DNA from: Nitrospira sp.
Lineage (GTDB): Bacteria > Nitrospirota > Nitrospiria > Nitrospirales > Nitrospiraceae
Assembly (NCBI GenBank): GCA_024331125.1
Contig: JANDJI010000006.1
Location: 146,985-210,984, forward strand
Direction: 5' to 3'
DNA: 64,000 nucleotides
The position numbers and the translations under genes are program-made. Below, one piece after another: positions 8,749 to 18,410 of this stretch (positions are counted from its first letter, which is position 1; each line of letters opens with the position of its first letter). The notes under the pieces were generated by a model, which did not search any database, was not told the DNA's origin, and worked only from the letters and a program-made list of their open reading frames with translations.

Positions 8749-9522
8749 TCAGAGCATTCCCTCTATCGGGCTGCTCGCCGTCGCGTAGAGTTTCTTGGGA
8801 ATTCGGCCGGCTTTGTACGCCAACCGGCCTGCCCAGACCGCGTATTTCATCGCTTCCGCCATGGCAATGGGATCTCGCGCACCGGCGATGGCCGTATTCA
8901 TCAATACCGCGTCGGCCCCGTATTCCATGGCCAACGCCGCGTCTGACGCCGTTCCCACGCCGGCATCGACGATGACCGGGACGTTGACGCTCTCCATCAG
9001 GATCTTCAGATTGTACGGATTTCTGATCCCGAGCCCCGATCCGATCGGCGCGGCCAACGGCATCACCGCCGGACACCCGATATCGACCAGTTTCTTGGCG
9101 ACGATCGGATCGTCGTTCGTGTAGGGCAGCACGATGAACCCTTCTTTGATCAGAATTCTCGCCGCTTCGATCAAGCCCGCCGTATCGGGGAACAGCGTTT
9201 TTTCATCCCCGATCACCTCGAGCTTCACCAAATCGGAGACGCCGGCGGCGCGCGCAAGACGGGAGTATCGCACCGCGTCTTCCACCGTGTAGCAACCGGC
9301 CGTATTAGGGAGAATCGTGTATTTCTTGGGATCAATGTAGTCGAGCAGGTTTTCTTTGGATCGATCGGTGATATTGACGCGGCGCACCGCCACCGTGACG
9401 ACGTCGGCTCCCGACGTCTCAATGGCTTTTTGGGTCTCGGCGAAACTTTTGTACTTGCCCGTTCCTACCCACAGTCGTGACTTGAACTCACGCCCTGCGA
9501 TGATCAACCGATCGTCCGTCAT
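8749..9522 (-). CDS. thiG: thiazole synthase
   Basis: 257 residues, the usual length. ThiG uses 1-deoxyxylulose 5-phosphate, dehydroglycine and ThiS-thiocarboxylate to form the thiazole ring. Motifs include [61 protein letters not shown] and [20 protein letters not shown]. The ATG overlaps the thiS stop (ATGA), so it is translationally coupled to the sulfur carrier with which it works. Confidence 0.95.
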   Translation of the reverse strand: MTDDRLIIAGREFKSRLWVGTGKYKSFAETQKAIETSGADVVTVAVRRVNITDRSKENLLDYIDPKKYTILPNTAGCYTVEDAVRYSRLARAAGVSDLVKLEVIGDEKTLFPDTAGLIEAARILIKEGFIVLPYTNDDPIVAKKLVDIGCPAVMPLAAPIGSGLGIRNPYNLKILMESVNVPVIVDAGVGTASDAALAMEYGADAVLMNTAIAGARDPIAMAEAMKYAVWAGRLAYKAGRIPKKLYATASSPIEGML

Positions 9523-9836
9523 AGCCCCCTCTTCAAAAAATGGCGGGGAAAGCCGTGCGCTCTTGGCGATTCCCTCGATTCGCCCATGCGGGGCGCATCG
9601 ACGCCCCCGTCACCGATACACAACGCGCCTCCGCCGATAAAGCTCAGAATCTCCACGCGATCGCCGTCCCGAAGCCGATGTTCCGCGAACCTTGCGCGGT
9701 CCAAAATTTCAAGGTTGACCTCCACCGCCACACGGTCGGTCGCGATCTCCAGATCCCGCAACAAATCGGCCACCGTCACGCCGTCGCACCAGTCCCTCGT
9801 CTCGCCGTTCACCTGGATTTTGATCGCTTCACCCAT
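9519..9836 (-). CDS. thiS: sulfur carrier protein ThiS with C-terminal extension
   Basis: A ubiquitin-fold sulfur carrier. Residues 1-70 look like a complete ThiS ([29 protein letters not shown]). ThiS normally ends at its Gly-Gly so that the C-terminal carboxylate can be adenylated and thiocarboxylated; here the frame continues 35 residues past the GGG to a stop overlapping thiG. The tail would have to be removed, or a frameshift is involved. I chose the ATG at 9836, preceded by AGGA at good spacing; upstream ATG (9845) and TTG (9857) starts are possible. Confidence 0.85.
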   Translation of the reverse strand: MGEAIKIQVNGETRDWCDGVTVADLLRDLEIATDRVAVEVNLEILDRARFAEHRLRDGDRVEILSFIGGGALCIGDGGVDAPRMGESRESPRAHGFPRHFLKRGL

Positions 9837-9950
9837 GACGGTCATCCTAGGGGACAAGAATTCGCCTTGTCAATCAAGGCTGCTTGCTCAAACGGCCCGG
9901 AACGACGCACAATAGGCCTATCCATCCGCTTAATCCGTCAGGGCATCACC

Positions 9951-10430
9951 ATGCACGAGAACAACCGGCGACTGGCGACTCTCTTTCGATCAATGGCCGA
10001 ACTGCTCTCGGCTCAACGAGCGAACCCCTACCGGGTTCGGGCCTATCAACGGGCGGCGGAGGCCTTGCTGGCTCTCGAAGAAGACATCGCTGCTGTTGCA
10101 AACCGGCGTCAGTTGGAAGACATCGAGGGGATCGGCAAAGACTTGGCCAAGAAAATCGTGGAATTTCTTGAGAGTGGAACGATTCGCGCCTATGAAGAGA
10201 TCAAAACCCCCTTGCCGCCTGAGGTAAAAGCCTGGGCTTCTCTGCCGGGGTTTTCAGATTCCCTTGTGACATACTTGTACTTTCGCCTTGGTATTCGAGC
10301 CCTTCCGGACTTGGAGCAACTGATCCGCTCCCATCTGCTTCGCACGGTTCCGGGATTTTCAGGGTCCGAGCAGGAATTGCTCGATGCCGTTCAGCAGCTC
10401 ATGGCACGAAGGGACCAGCCTGCCAACTAA
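9951..10430 (+). CDS. helix-hairpin-helix protein, Pol X N-terminal-like
   Basis: 159 residues starting at the ATG of MHENNRRL. The N-terminal half (NRRLATLFRSMAELLSAQ, NPYRVRAYQRAAEAL) resembles the 8-kDa/fingers domain of family X DNA polymerases and the PHP-PolX N-terminus. It is followed by a helix-hairpin-helix (LEDIEGIGKDLAKKI). There is no polymerase or PHP domain after it, so it is a stand-alone DNA-binding module; comparable short proteins occur widely without assigned roles. It converges on the MinD-like gene. A longer in-frame open frame extends upstream to 9540 but overlaps thiS on the other strand and is not needed. Confidence 0.75.
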   Translation: MHENNRRLATLFRSMAELLSAQRANPYRVRAYQRAAEALLALEEDIAAVANRRQLEDIEGIGKDLAKKIVEFLESGTIRAYEEIKTPLPPEVKAWASLPGFSDSLVTYLYFRLGIRALPDLEQLIRSHLLRTVPGFSGSEQELLDAVQQLMARRDQPAN

Positions 10431-10565
10431 TAAACCGACTCACAACGATTCACCGGTCTTGCGCGGAGATCTTGAACACGAGGGTATTCTTTTGCTCGAC
10501 CAAACGTCGCTCGCCCCAACGTCTCCCGATCGTCGTTTCCGTCGTCCCGCCACGATAAAGAGACC

Positions 10566-11555
10566 CTACGGGCTTGAGGGAACGGCCTCGCAGGAAACCG
10601 CCTCCGCAGAACGCGGCGTCGGACGCCGACAAGGGGACGGTTCGACATCGCGAGGAGAAGAAGCGACGGCTTGGCCTTCGGCCAACAATCGCTCAAGGGC
10701 TGCGGAGACGGCCAGCAACCCCTTGGCGGCCGGAGACTCGGGAACGGCTTCGACGACGGGCATGAATTTTTGAACCGCTTGTCCTACGGCCGGATCCTCG
10801 GGGATTTCTCCAAGAAACAGGATGTCGCCGCCGACGTAGTCTCGGAGAACTTTGCGAAGATACAGCACGTTGACGTGGGAGCGACCGGAGGCGCGATTGA
10901 CGATCAATCCGGGTCGAAACGCCCGCAAGGCCGAGGCCGCCACGTCTCGTCCCTCCGGATCGGTCGCTCCCGCAATGTCCATGACTTCTTCCACACTGGA
11001 AAAGTCGCGGTTGGACAGAGTCTCGGACAAAGGACTGCGGGCAAGAAAACAGGCCAGCACTCGTCGGATCGCCGCCAATTTGATGAATCGGTACAGATCC
11101 AACACCGACGTCGGCTCCGGCGTGGCGACCGCGAGATGAACATCGGCCATCAGAAAAAAATCCAGCGAATGGTAGTTGGTCCCGGCTCCGACATCGATGA
11201 CGACCACCTCTGCGTTGAGACCTTGAAATTGATTCATCAATCGTTTCTTGCGGGCATAGGCCATGTTGGCCGTCGCCAAGGTGTCACCCGTTCCGGCAAT
11301 GAGGCGGAGATTCGGATGAAACGTGATCGGGATGGCCGCGTCGCCCAAGTGGTGAACCCGTTTGTTTAAAAAATCCGTGAGAGTGACCGACGGTTTCAGC
11401 TCTCCAAGCAAGATATGGGCATCGGCTCCTCCCACGTCGAGATCCGCCAGCAGAACTTGTCGACCAGCCTTTGCAAGCGCCAGCGCCAGGTTGGTCGAGA
11501 CGACGCTCTTGCCCACACCGCCTTTCCCTGATGCCACGGAAATAAGAGTCGCCAT
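10566..11555 (-). CDS. MinD/ParA-family P-loop ATPase
   Basis: 329 residues. A deviant Walker A (SGKGGVGKS, residues 9-17) with the signature lysine of the ParA/MinD family is followed by LLADLDVGGADAHILLG and VVIDVGAGTNYHSLDFF. The overall layout resembles FlhG/YlxH-type ATPases that position envelope structures, but no flagellar genes are nearby, so the cargo is unknown. I chose the ATG at 11555 directly before ATLISVASGKGG; the frame is open 22 codons further upstream. The last 40 residues are Pro/Ser rich and probably disordered. Confidence 0.82.
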   Translation of the reverse strand: MATLISVASGKGGVGKSVVSTNLALALAKAGRQVLLADLDVGGADAHILLGELKPSVTLTDFLNKRVHHLGDAAIPITFHPNLRLIAGTGDTLATANMAYARKKRLMNQFQGLNAEVVVIDVGAGTNYHSLDFFLMADVHLAVATPEPTSVLDLYRFIKLAAIRRVLACFLARSPLSETLSNRDFSSVEEVMDIAGATDPEGRDVAASALRAFRPGLIVNRASGRSHVNVLYLRKVLRDYVGGDILFLGEIPEDPAVGQAVQKFMPVVEAVPESPAAKGLLAVSAALERLLAEGQAVASSPRDVEPSPCRRPTPRSAEAVSCEAVPSSP

Positions 11556-11855
11556 GATACCCGTCGGTTTCCCGTGTTGGAGAGGGATCCGCTTTCGCCG
11601 GAGAAGAACGCCGACCGGCATGCAGAAGCCGTCGACGACCCCATTGTATCGGTTGGTGAAAAATTGAAAAGGAAAATACGGGATTCAGGAGACCCGCCCC
11701 GACTTCCTCCGAGAAAAACCTTGGGAAAGTCGGGATTGAACTGGCAGGTCCTCGTAACCGTTGACGCGGAGACGCCAAGAAACGCCGGGTCGAACGGATC
11801 GACCAGGCGTTCGATTTCTCTCGCGCGAAAATTCCGAAAGCGGATTCGCGCAAGC
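11556..11855. other. intergenic region with stem-loops between ctpA and the MinD-like gene
   Basis: 300 nt without a gene. Two inverted repeats stand out. GCGCGAA/TTCGCGC arms enclose an inner TCCG-AAAG-CGGA stem (11823-11851), directly after the ctpA stop. A CCCGACTT/AAGTCGGG stem lies at 11698-11734. Neither is followed by a T-run on the minus strand, so they may be factor-dependent terminators or RNA-processing structures rather than intrinsic terminators. Confidence 0.4.
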
Positions 11856-13235
11856 TTAAGAGGGCTTGAGCTCCTTGAAGATCTTCCAGGTTTTGAGCAG
11901 CTCCACGGCCTTTTGCAATTGGACGTCTTCCTCGGGCGAAAGATCGGTCCCCACCTCCGCCGTTGCGACCGGAGGAGTCGTCCCGGTTTTGGCGCCGACT
12001 TCGTCCGACGACTTCCCGACAGGAGACGCCTGATCCTTTCCAGCACCAGCCGGAGACTTTCCGCCCTTCCCCTCGGGATCTTTCTCGCCCGCTTGATTTT
12101 GGTTCTCGGTCGTCTTGGCGACGACCGGCTGCGGCGCTTTCACCACGATATCCGGCGTGATCCCCGTCGATTGGATGGTCCGTCCCTTCGGCGTGTAATA
12201 CTTGGCCGTCGTCAGACGCAGCCCCGATCCGTCGCCGAGCGCCAAAATGGTCTGGACCGAACCCTTGCCGAACGAGGTGGTTCCGACGACGACCGCCCGT
12301 CCCCAATCTTGAAGGGCGCCGGCCACGATCTCCGAGGCGCTGGCCGATCCCTCGTTGACCAATACGATCAGAGGAAGATTGTCCAACTGATCTTTGGCCT
12401 TGGCGAACCATTCGTCTTTTTTCCCGTCGCGGCCCTTGGTGTAGACGATCAATTTCCCGCTCGGCAGAAATTGCTCGGAGACGTCGACCGCGGCGGTCAA
12501 CAGCCCGCCGGGATTGTTCCGTAAATCGATGATGACGCCCTGGACCTTCTGCTCTTTGAATTGTTTGATGGCCTTGGCCAAATCTTTGCCTGTTGATTCT
12601 TGGAATTGCGTCAACCGCACGTACCCCAAATTGTTTTCAATGACTTTCGACTTGACGCTTTCTATCTTGATCGTATCCCGGACCAGCGTAAACACGAGAG
12701 GTTCGGGCGTGCCCTCGCGCTGGACCGTCAAACTCACCTTGCTCCCCTTCGGTCCCCGCATCTTTTGGACCGCATCCATCAAGGAAAGATCTTTCGTCGT
12801 CTCATCATTGACCTTGACGATGAAATCACCGGCCTTGATCCCCGCCCGATGCGCCGGAGTTCCTTCAATGGGCGCGATCACGGCCAAACGATTGTCTTTC
12901 ACGCCGATCTGGATTCCCACCCCTCCGAATTCTCCCTTGGTCTCGACCTGCATCTCCTTGTACATTTCGGGCGTCATATAGGCGGAATGCGGGTCGAGCG
13001 TCGCGAGCATGCCGCGAATGGCGCCTTGGATCAACTCCTTCGGCTTCGTCTCATCGACATAATGGCGCTGAATTTGATTCAGCACTTCCGAAAACGTCTT
13101 GAGCTCTTCGTAGGTTTCACCGGCGTAGCCGGTCCGCTCCCACCCCTTCCCGATCAAAATCCCGCCGAGAAGCGCGATGGCGATCATCGGCCACACTACC
13201 CAAGACCTTCGCCGCGGCTGCTGTTCCATCATCAT
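11856..13235 (-). CDS. ctpA: S41 C-terminal processing peptidase
   Basis: 459 residues. A basic N-terminus and hydrophobic segment (about 12-30) give an inner-membrane anchor or signal peptide. A PDZ domain (about 95-180, GVGIQIGVKDNRLAV) precedes the S41 core, with the catalytic Ser cluster GSASASE (296-302) and Lys324 in SFGKGSVQT. Such proteases trim or degrade periplasmic proteins, in several species peptidoglycan hydrolases or their regulators. The C-terminal region from about 365 is a Pro/Lys/Gly-rich linker followed by a short helix. It follows envC by 48 nt, which suits a role in controlling division-site hydrolases. Confidence 0.92.
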   Translation of the reverse strand: MMMEQQPRRRSWVVWPMIAIALLGGILIGKGWERTGYAGETYEELKTFSEVLNQIQRHYVDETKPKELIQGAIRGMLATLDPHSAYMTPEMYKEMQVETKGEFGGVGIQIGVKDNRLAVIAPIEGTPAHRAGIKAGDFIVKVNDETTKDLSLMDAVQKMRGPKGSKVSLTVQREGTPEPLVFTLVRDTIKIESVKSKVIENNLGYVRLTQFQESTGKDLAKAIKQFKEQKVQGVIIDLRNNPGGLLTAAVDVSEQFLPSGKLIVYTKGRDGKKDEWFAKAKDQLDNLPLIVLVNEGSASASEIVAGALQDWGRAVVVGTTSFGKGSVQTILALGDGSGLRLTTAKYYTPKGRTIQSTGITPDIVVKAPQPVVAKTTENQNQAGEKDPEGKGGKSPAGAGKDQASPVGKSSDEVGAKTGTTPPVATAEVGTDLSPEEDVQLQKAVELLKTWKIFKELKPS

Positions 13236-13283
13236 CCCATCCCTTCATTCATTCGAACATTCGGCCCGCGCTCCACGCGAGAA

Positions 13284-14468
13284 TCAACGCCTCGCCAGCC
13301 ACTGAAGCGGGTCCACCGGCTCGGTCCCCTGACGCAGCTCAAAGTACAAGGTATTTTCCCCGATGACGCCCGTGTCTCCCGTTTCCCCAATAGGATGCCC
13401 CCCGACAACCTGCTCTCCGACTTTTGCCAAGACCTTCGACGCATGGGCGTACAAAGAAAAAAACCCGTTGCCATGATCCAGAATTATAACGAGTCCGTAG
13501 CCTTTCAACCAGTCCGCATAGACCACCGTGCCAGGCATGACCGCCTGAATCGCGCTGCCGTCCTTCGTCCTGATCTCAATTCCCTTGCGCTGGACATAGG
13601 TATCGAACGTCGGATGCTTTTGCCGGCCGAAAAAGGAGATCACCTGCCCTTCGACCGGCCATGGTAACGTCCCCTTCCCTATGGACGGAGGAGGACCGGA
13701 TGTCGGCGGGCGCTTGGCAAGAGCTTGGCGACGGGCTTCCAATTGACGCAACAACCCATCTACTCGGGACGCGGATCGTTCAAGCTCCTCGACCACGCGA
13801 TCGTAGGCCTCTTTTTCTTGCCGAATTTTGACCAGATACACCTTCTTTTGCCTCTGGAGCGATTGAATGTCCGCCAGCTTTTTCTCGATGCGTTCTTTGA
13901 ACGTCATTAAGCCGGCGCGCGCCTCCGCCCGCTGCCGCTCGGCTTGCTCCATCCGCATCAGATCGGTTTTGAACTCGCCCATCAATTCATAGTCTTTATG
14001 AGTCACCGTCGACAAGTATTGGCGACGGCGTTGAAAATCCACGTAAGAGTCCGACGCCAGCAGCGCCTTCACGTATCCGAACCGCCCCTCCATATACTGG
14101 GCCCGCAGGCGCGCAAGAATGGCTTCGCGCCGCTCCCGCATGCCGGCGCGCATCACGCCGATTCGTTCCGTAATGTCCTCGATCTCCCGATCTTTCTTCC
14201 GCAATTTCTTCATGATGTCCTGGTGATCCTGACGGTGACGGATCAACTGCTCGTCCAGGGACTGGATACTTTGCAGCAGCGACTCCCGTTTTTTTTCCGC
14301 TTCGTTCGCCTGTTTCCGTTTTTCTTGGATCCGGTCTTTCAGTCTCTCCAGCGCTTTTCGCTCTCGCTCGATTTTCTCGGTGATGGAATCGCCGGCGAGC
14401 GCGGATTCCAATCCGGCTTCCACCGCCGCGCAGCAGAAGGCGACCGCCAGCAGCCGCTTCACCTTCAT
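13284..14468 (-). CDS. envC: EnvC-like murein hydrolase activator
   Basis: 394 residues: signal peptide (1-25), a long coiled coil (about 26-255) and a C-terminal LytM domain (about 270-394). The LytM zinc site is degenerate: the usual H-x3-D is replaced by KGIEIRTKDG, and the usual HxH by TLYFELRQG. This is the hallmark of EnvC-type activators, which stimulate cell-separation amidases instead of cutting peptidoglycan. The coiled coil normally binds FtsX, and the start overlaps the ftsX stop by 4 nt, supporting an FtsEX-EnvC unit. Confidence 0.88.
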   Translation of the reverse strand: MKVKRLLAVAFCCAAVEAGLESALAGDSITEKIERERKALERLKDRIQEKRKQANEAEKKRESLLQSIQSLDEQLIRHRQDHQDIMKKLRKKDREIEDITERIGVMRAGMRERREAILARLRAQYMEGRFGYVKALLASDSYVDFQRRRQYLSTVTHKDYELMGEFKTDLMRMEQAERQRAEARAGLMTFKERIEKKLADIQSLQRQKKVYLVKIRQEKEAYDRVVEELERSASRVDGLLRQLEARRQALAKRPPTSGPPPSIGKGTLPWPVEGQVISFFGRQKHPTFDTYVQRKGIEIRTKDGSAIQAVMPGTVVYADWLKGYGLVIILDHGNGFFSLYAHASKVLAKVGEQVVGGHPIGETGDTGVIGENTLYFELRQGTEPVDPLQWLARR

Positions 14469-15364
14469 CGCCGCCGTTCTCCGACCCGCAGCAGTGAGAT
14501 CATGCTGCCGACGACTCCCAACCCCATCCCCACCGCAACGAACGCCGAGGAAACGGACAGGGGGAAAAATGACACCAACTCCTCAAAGCCGTGAAATCGG
14601 CCAACCGACCCGATGTGATGCCTGAACACCTCGAATCCCGCTTTGAGCATCCCCAACGCCAACGCGCTCCCCGCCCCCCCCAGCACCGCGCCTTCCAGCA
14701 AGTAGGGGATTCGGATGAAGGCGCCGGTCGCCCCCACCAGCCGAAGAATTTCGACTTCCTCCCGCCTGGCAAAGAGCGCGAGCCTGATCGTATTGCCGAT
14801 GACGGTCACCGCGGCGGCTGATAGAATCGCGCCGACGGCGATCGCCGTCACTTCGAGATAGCGAATGACTTCGGCCAATGCGTCGATCCATTCTTGATTA
14901 TAATCGATCTTTGCGACTCCGGCCATGCCGCCGACGCGTTCGGCCCAGCGGGCGACCGCCTCCGGCGAGCGAAAATCCGGTGCCGGAGTGACTACAAACG
15001 ACGCCGGCAGCGGATTTTCTCCGAGCCCTTCAAGAAGGTGAAAATCGGTCGGAAACTGCGCTCGAAATTCGCCCAAAGCTTCTTCCTTTGAGATGTAGCG
15101 AAGAGCGGCGACCAGCCGATCCGCGCGGAGTCGCTCCCGCAGCCTTTGGACCTCCTCCTGCGATACCGCGTCGTCCAAATAGACGATGATCTTGATGTCT
15201 TCTTGCAGCCAGTTCGCGGCATTGCGGAGGTTGACGTAGGACAGCAAAAAAATTCCCACGCAGGCCAGCATGAACGCCGTGGTCACGATCGCCACGATCG
15301 TGGTCATGCGGTTCGTCCGCAAATTCGCGTAGGCCTCGCGCACCAGATACCAGAGCCACCTCAT
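14465..15364 (-). CDS. ftsX: cell division protein FtsX
   Basis: 299 residues. One N-terminal transmembrane helix (about 22-42), a periplasmic loop (about 45-165, including DIKIIVYLDD and RYISKEEAL), then three transmembrane helices in the C-terminal half with the permease-like segment EVEILRLVGATGAFIRIPYLLEG. FtsX passes ATP-hydrolysis signals from FtsE to periplasmic EnvC-type activators. It starts 20 nt after ftsE and overlaps envC by 4 nt. Confidence 0.93.
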   Translation of the reverse strand: MRWLWYLVREAYANLRTNRMTTIVAIVTTAFMLACVGIFLLSYVNLRNAANWLQEDIKIIVYLDDAVSQEEVQRLRERLRADRLVAALRYISKEEALGEFRAQFPTDFHLLEGLGENPLPASFVVTPAPDFRSPEAVARWAERVGGMAGVAKIDYNQEWIDALAEVIRYLEVTAIAVGAILSAAAVTVIGNTIRLALFARREEVEILRLVGATGAFIRIPYLLEGAVLGGAGSALALGMLKAGFEVFRHHIGSVGRFHGFEELVSFFPLSVSSAFVAVGMGLGVVGSMISLLRVGERRR

Positions 15365-15384
15365 ATCATCTTCCGATGCCTCGC

Positions 15385-16080
15385 CTAGCCGGGCCCCTGC
15401 ACGACGGTTCCTTGCGCCAACGTCAACGCGCGTCGATTGGCCAGCGTCATGACATGGGGGTCATGGGTCGCCACCACGACGGTGGTCCCTCTGGCATTGA
15501 TCAGTTTGAACAACTCGATGATTTCGGCGGTCCGCTCGGGATCGAGATTGCCCGTCGGCTCATCCGCCAGCAGCACCACCGGTCCATTGACGATCGCCCG
15601 CGCGATGCAGACACGCTGCCGCTCTCCGGCCGACAAGCTGTTGGGAAGCTGGTCCTTTTTTTGCTCGACGCCGACCGCCCTGAGCGCTTCGATCACTTTG
15701 CGGCGGATATCCGCCATTGAAGCCCGCTGGACGATCAAGGGAAGCGAGACGTTTTCAAACACGGTCTTATTCGGCAGAAGGCGAAAATCCTGAAAAACGG
15801 TTCCTATTTTCCGCCGAAGATACGGCACCTCGGCTTGCTTCAACCGGCCGACGTTTTTCCCCTGCACGAAGATCTGTCCTTGATCCGGCCGTTCTTCCCC
15901 GATCAACAGACGCAGCAACGTCGATTTTCCGGCCCCGCTCGCTCCCATGAGCAAGACGAATTCTCCCTTGGCGATGTCCAGCGTCACATCGGACAACGCC
16001 GCCCGGCGGTCGTAACTTTTGGAGACATGGATCAGTTGAATAATGGCTTCCGGCAAGAACATGGATCGATCACCGTTCAA
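15385..16080 (-). CDS. ftsE: cell division ATP-binding protein FtsE
   Basis: 231 residues, an ABC ATPase with Walker A GASGAGKST, Q-loop FQDFRLLPNKTVFEN, ABC signature LSAGERQR, Walker B VVLLADEPTG and switch His in VATHDPHV. RLLPNKTVFENV is typical of FtsE rather than LolD. The frame overlaps yraN by 4 nt; an internal ATG at 16062 (MFLPEAII) is an alternative start that would lose this overlap. It partners with FtsX downstream. Confidence 0.93.
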   Translation of the reverse strand: MNGDRSMFLPEAIIQLIHVSKSYDRRAALSDVTLDIAKGEFVLLMGASGAGKSTLLRLLIGEERPDQGQIFVQGKNVGRLKQAEVPYLRRKIGTVFQDFRLLPNKTVFENVSLPLIVQRASMADIRRKVIEALRAVGVEQKKDQLPNSLSAGERQRVCIARAIVNGPVVLLADEPTGNLDPERTAEIIELFKLINARGTTVVVATHDPHVMTLANRRALTLAQGTVVQGPG

Positions 16081-16475
16081 TACGTCTCATTTCCCGAAGC
16101 GTCGAACGCGTTTTCCAGATGCACGATCCGGCCGCCTCGCGCAGGGTCTCCTTGCACCGCGATTACGTCGAATCGGCACCGCCGATCCGACAAACGGCGC
16201 TGTGCCGTGTACTGTGAAGCCAACCGCACCAACTTCTCCTGCTTGCGCCGCCCCACGGCCAGCAACGCCCCGCCGAACGCCTCCGTGGCGCGCGCCTTTA
16301 CTTCGACAAAGACCAGCACGCCGCCGTCGTCGGCGACAAGGTCCAACTCGCCCAGCGAGGTTCTCAGGTTCCGCTCTAAAATGCGATAGCCTTTGGCCCG
16401 AAGAAACTGTTCCGCCATCAGCTCGCTTGCGCGACCGAACCGGTGGCGAGGATCCTTCGCGTCAAACGGCTTCAT
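16077..16475 (-). CDS. yraN: YraN/UPF0102 family nuclease-fold protein
   Basis: 132 residues. GRASELMAEQFLRAKGYRILERN, then GELDLVADDGGVLVFVEVKAR form the conserved UPF0102 core, which has the arrangement of a PD-(D/E)XK nuclease fold (E, D, E-x-K). The biochemical role of the family is not settled. The gene lies 21 nt after rnhB and overlaps ftsE, as part of the conserved rpsP-to-yraN block. Confidence 0.88.
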   Translation of the reverse strand: MKPFDAKDPRHRFGRASELMAEQFLRAKGYRILERNLRTSLGELDLVADDGGVLVFVEVKARATEAFGGALLAVGRRKQEKLVRLASQYTAQRRLSDRRCRFDVIAVQGDPARGGRIVHLENAFDASGNETY

Positions 16476-16496
16476 CGAGCGCGATTTCGCGACCCG

Positions 16497-17132
16497 TCAT
16501 GACGAACCGACCGTGCGAGCGCACGCGGCGGCAGCCGCCCGTACCGGTCCGAAGGTCAGACGATGAACGGGACTGGGGCCGAACCGCGCCAAGAGCCGCA
16601 GATGCTCGGAAGTCCCATACCCTTTGTGCGACGGAAAATTATACTGCGGATAGAGATCGTGGTATTTCACCATCAGGCGATCGCGCGTCACTTTGGCGAC
16701 GATCGACGCGGCGGCAATCGAAAGGGACAGAGCGTCGCCTTTAATGATCGGACGCAGCGGAATCGAAAGAGCGGGGAGAGTGACCGCGTCCGTGAGCACG
16801 TAATCCGGAGGGGGTGACAAGCCGGCGAGAGCCCGAACCATGGCCAGGCGCGTCGCTTCCAGGATGTTGAGCGCATCAATTTCCGCGGCATCCGCCGATC
16901 CGACGCCCACGCCGACGGCTCGCTCCAAAATGAGGTGATACAACCGTTCCCGCGCTTCTTCCGACAATCGTTTTGAGTCGTCGATGCCGATTGAGCCGAC
17001 ATGGGACGGCCAAACCACCGCCGCCGCGACCACCGGACCGGCCAAAGGGCCTCGCCCCGCTTCATCCAAGCCGGCGATGCGGCGATACCCCCGCCGCCTG
17101 GCTTCTTGCTCGAATTCGTCGGCAGGCCCCAT
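16497..17132 (-). CDS. rnhB: ribonuclease HII
   Basis: About 211 residues. RNase HII cuts RNA in RNA-DNA hybrids, including single ribonucleotides in DNA. IAGLDEAGRGPLAGPVVAAAV carries the catalytic Asp-Glu, and DSKRLSEEARERLY, VLTDAVTLP and KGDALSLSIAAASIVAKVTRD carry the remaining acidic residues. I chose the ATG at 17132 because GAGGTG lies 8 nt upstream; the frame is open 14 codons further. It lies between rplS and yraN, a common arrangement. Confidence 0.93.
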   Translation of the reverse strand: MGPADEFEQEARRRGYRRIAGLDEAGRGPLAGPVVAAAVVWPSHVGSIGIDDSKRLSEEARERLYHLILERAVGVGVGSADAAEIDALNILEATRLAMVRALAGLSPPPDYVLTDAVTLPALSIPLRPIIKGDALSLSIAAASIVAKVTRDRLMVKYHDLYPQYNFPSHKGYGTSEHLRLLARFGPSPVHRLTFGPVRAAAAACARTVGSS

Positions 17133-17199
17133 CCGGCTCGCACCTCGGGCCGTTCCTCTGCATGGAACACGCAACGGCCCTTCGGAGATCGGGTCAGGT

Positions 17200-17616
17200 T
17201 CAAGCGGTCGATGACGCGCTCACGCTTTCTTCGGAAACGGCGGCCGGCTTCGAAGCGGATTTGTTCTCGCCGCTGAACTCTCGCTCTTCTAATTTGGCGA
17301 ACCGTCCCTTTTTACCCCGGAGATAATAGAGCTTGGCGCGGCGCACACGCCCGTGCCGGACGACGTCAATCTTGGAGACGATCGGCGAATGCACCGGGAA
17401 GATACGTTCGACGCCGACACCGTACGATATCTTGCGAACCGTAAACGTTTCCGTGTTCAAAGAACCCTTCCGGGCGATCACCGTGCCTTCGTACACCTGG
17501 ATTCGTTCCTTGTCTCCTTCAACGACTTTGACGTGCACTCTCACCACGTCTCCGATCTCAAAACTCGGAATGGACTTTTTCGTCAACGACTGGCGCACCC
17601 GTTCCAACCGATTCAT
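17200..17616 (-). CDS. rplS: 50S ribosomal protein L19
   Basis: 138 residues. The L19 core ([47 protein letters not shown]) occupies about 1-115. The last 22 residues are an Ala/Ser/Lys-rich tail not present in shorter L19 proteins and probably disordered. The start overlaps the trmD stop by 4 nt. Confidence 0.96.
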   Translation of the reverse strand: MNRLERVRQSLTKKSIPSFEIGDVVRVHVKVVEGDKERIQVYEGTVIARKGSLNTETFTVRKISYGVGVERIFPVHSPIVSKIDVVRHGRVRRAKLYYLRGKKGRFAKLEEREFSGENKSASKPAAVSEESVSASSTA

Positions 17617-18410
17617 GAACGTATCCCTCCCTCCTCCCCTGCGTGCGAAGGCGCCGTGACGGCGCCTTCGCGGATCATTTCATCCAACAATTGCCGATCT
17701 TCTCCCGTCAGAACACGATTCCTCAACAAATCCGGCCGTTTGAGATAGGTGCTGCGCAAGGCCTGCTTCCTCCGCCACAAGCGGATCGCTTCATGATGCC
17801 CGGACAGCAGCACATCCGGCACATCCAACCCCCGCACTCGAGCCGGCCTGGTATAGTGCGGATATTCCAGCAACGAATCCGCAAACGACTCTTCCATGAT
17901 GGACTCGGGATCGCCCAATACGCCCGGAACCAACCGCGACGTTGCATCGATCAGAACGAGCGCGGGGAGTTCCCCCCCCGTCAACACATAGTCCCCAACC
18001 GAGACTTCTTCAGGAGACAAGGCGATTCTCACCCGCTCATCAATCCCCTCGTAATGGCCGCAGAGGATGACCATGCGACGCCGTTCGCACGCGAGCTGCC
18101 GGGCGTACTCGTGCGAAAAAGGCCGGCCGTGAGGAGTCGGAAACAACAACCGCAGGCGCTCCCCTGTCTCATACGCTTCTTGGAGGAGCGCGTCGACGGC
18201 GCGAAAAATCGGCTCGGCTTTGATGACCATCCCAGCTCCTCCGCCATAGGGCACGTCATCGACGGTCTTGTGGCGGTCGTCGGTATACGTTCGCAGATTG
18301 TGAACCCTGACCTCCAGTAACCCCTTGCCACGGGCTCGTTTGAGTATGCTGTGTCCCAGAACATCGGAGATCATGTCCGGGAACAGCGTCAGGACATCAA
18401 ACCGAAGCAT
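17613..18410 (-). CDS. trmD: tRNA (guanine37-N1)-methyltransferase
   Basis: 265 residues, usual for TrmD, which methylates G37 next to the anticodon to prevent frameshifting. [60 protein letters not shown] and [20 protein letters not shown] form the SPOUT knot. It overlaps rimM by 14 nt upstream and rplS by 4 nt downstream. Confidence 0.96.
   Translation of the reverse strand: MLRFDVLTLFPDMISDVLGHSILKRARGKGLLEVRVHNLRTYTDDRHKTVDDVPYGGGAGMVIKAEPIFRAVDALLQEAYETGERLRLLFPTPHGRPFSHEYARQLACERRRMVILCGHYEGIDERVRIALSPEEVSVGDYVLTGGELPALVLIDATSRLVPGVLGDPESIMEESFADSLLEYPHYTRPARVRGLDVPDVLLSGHHEAIRLWRRKQALRSTYLKRPDLLRNRVLTGEDRQLLDEMIREGAVTAPSHAGEEGGIRS

Noticed and set aside
9837..9950. TPP riboswitch upstream of thiS
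   Set aside because: I looked for the conserved CTGAGA and ACCTGATCTGG-type segments on the minus strand and found none.
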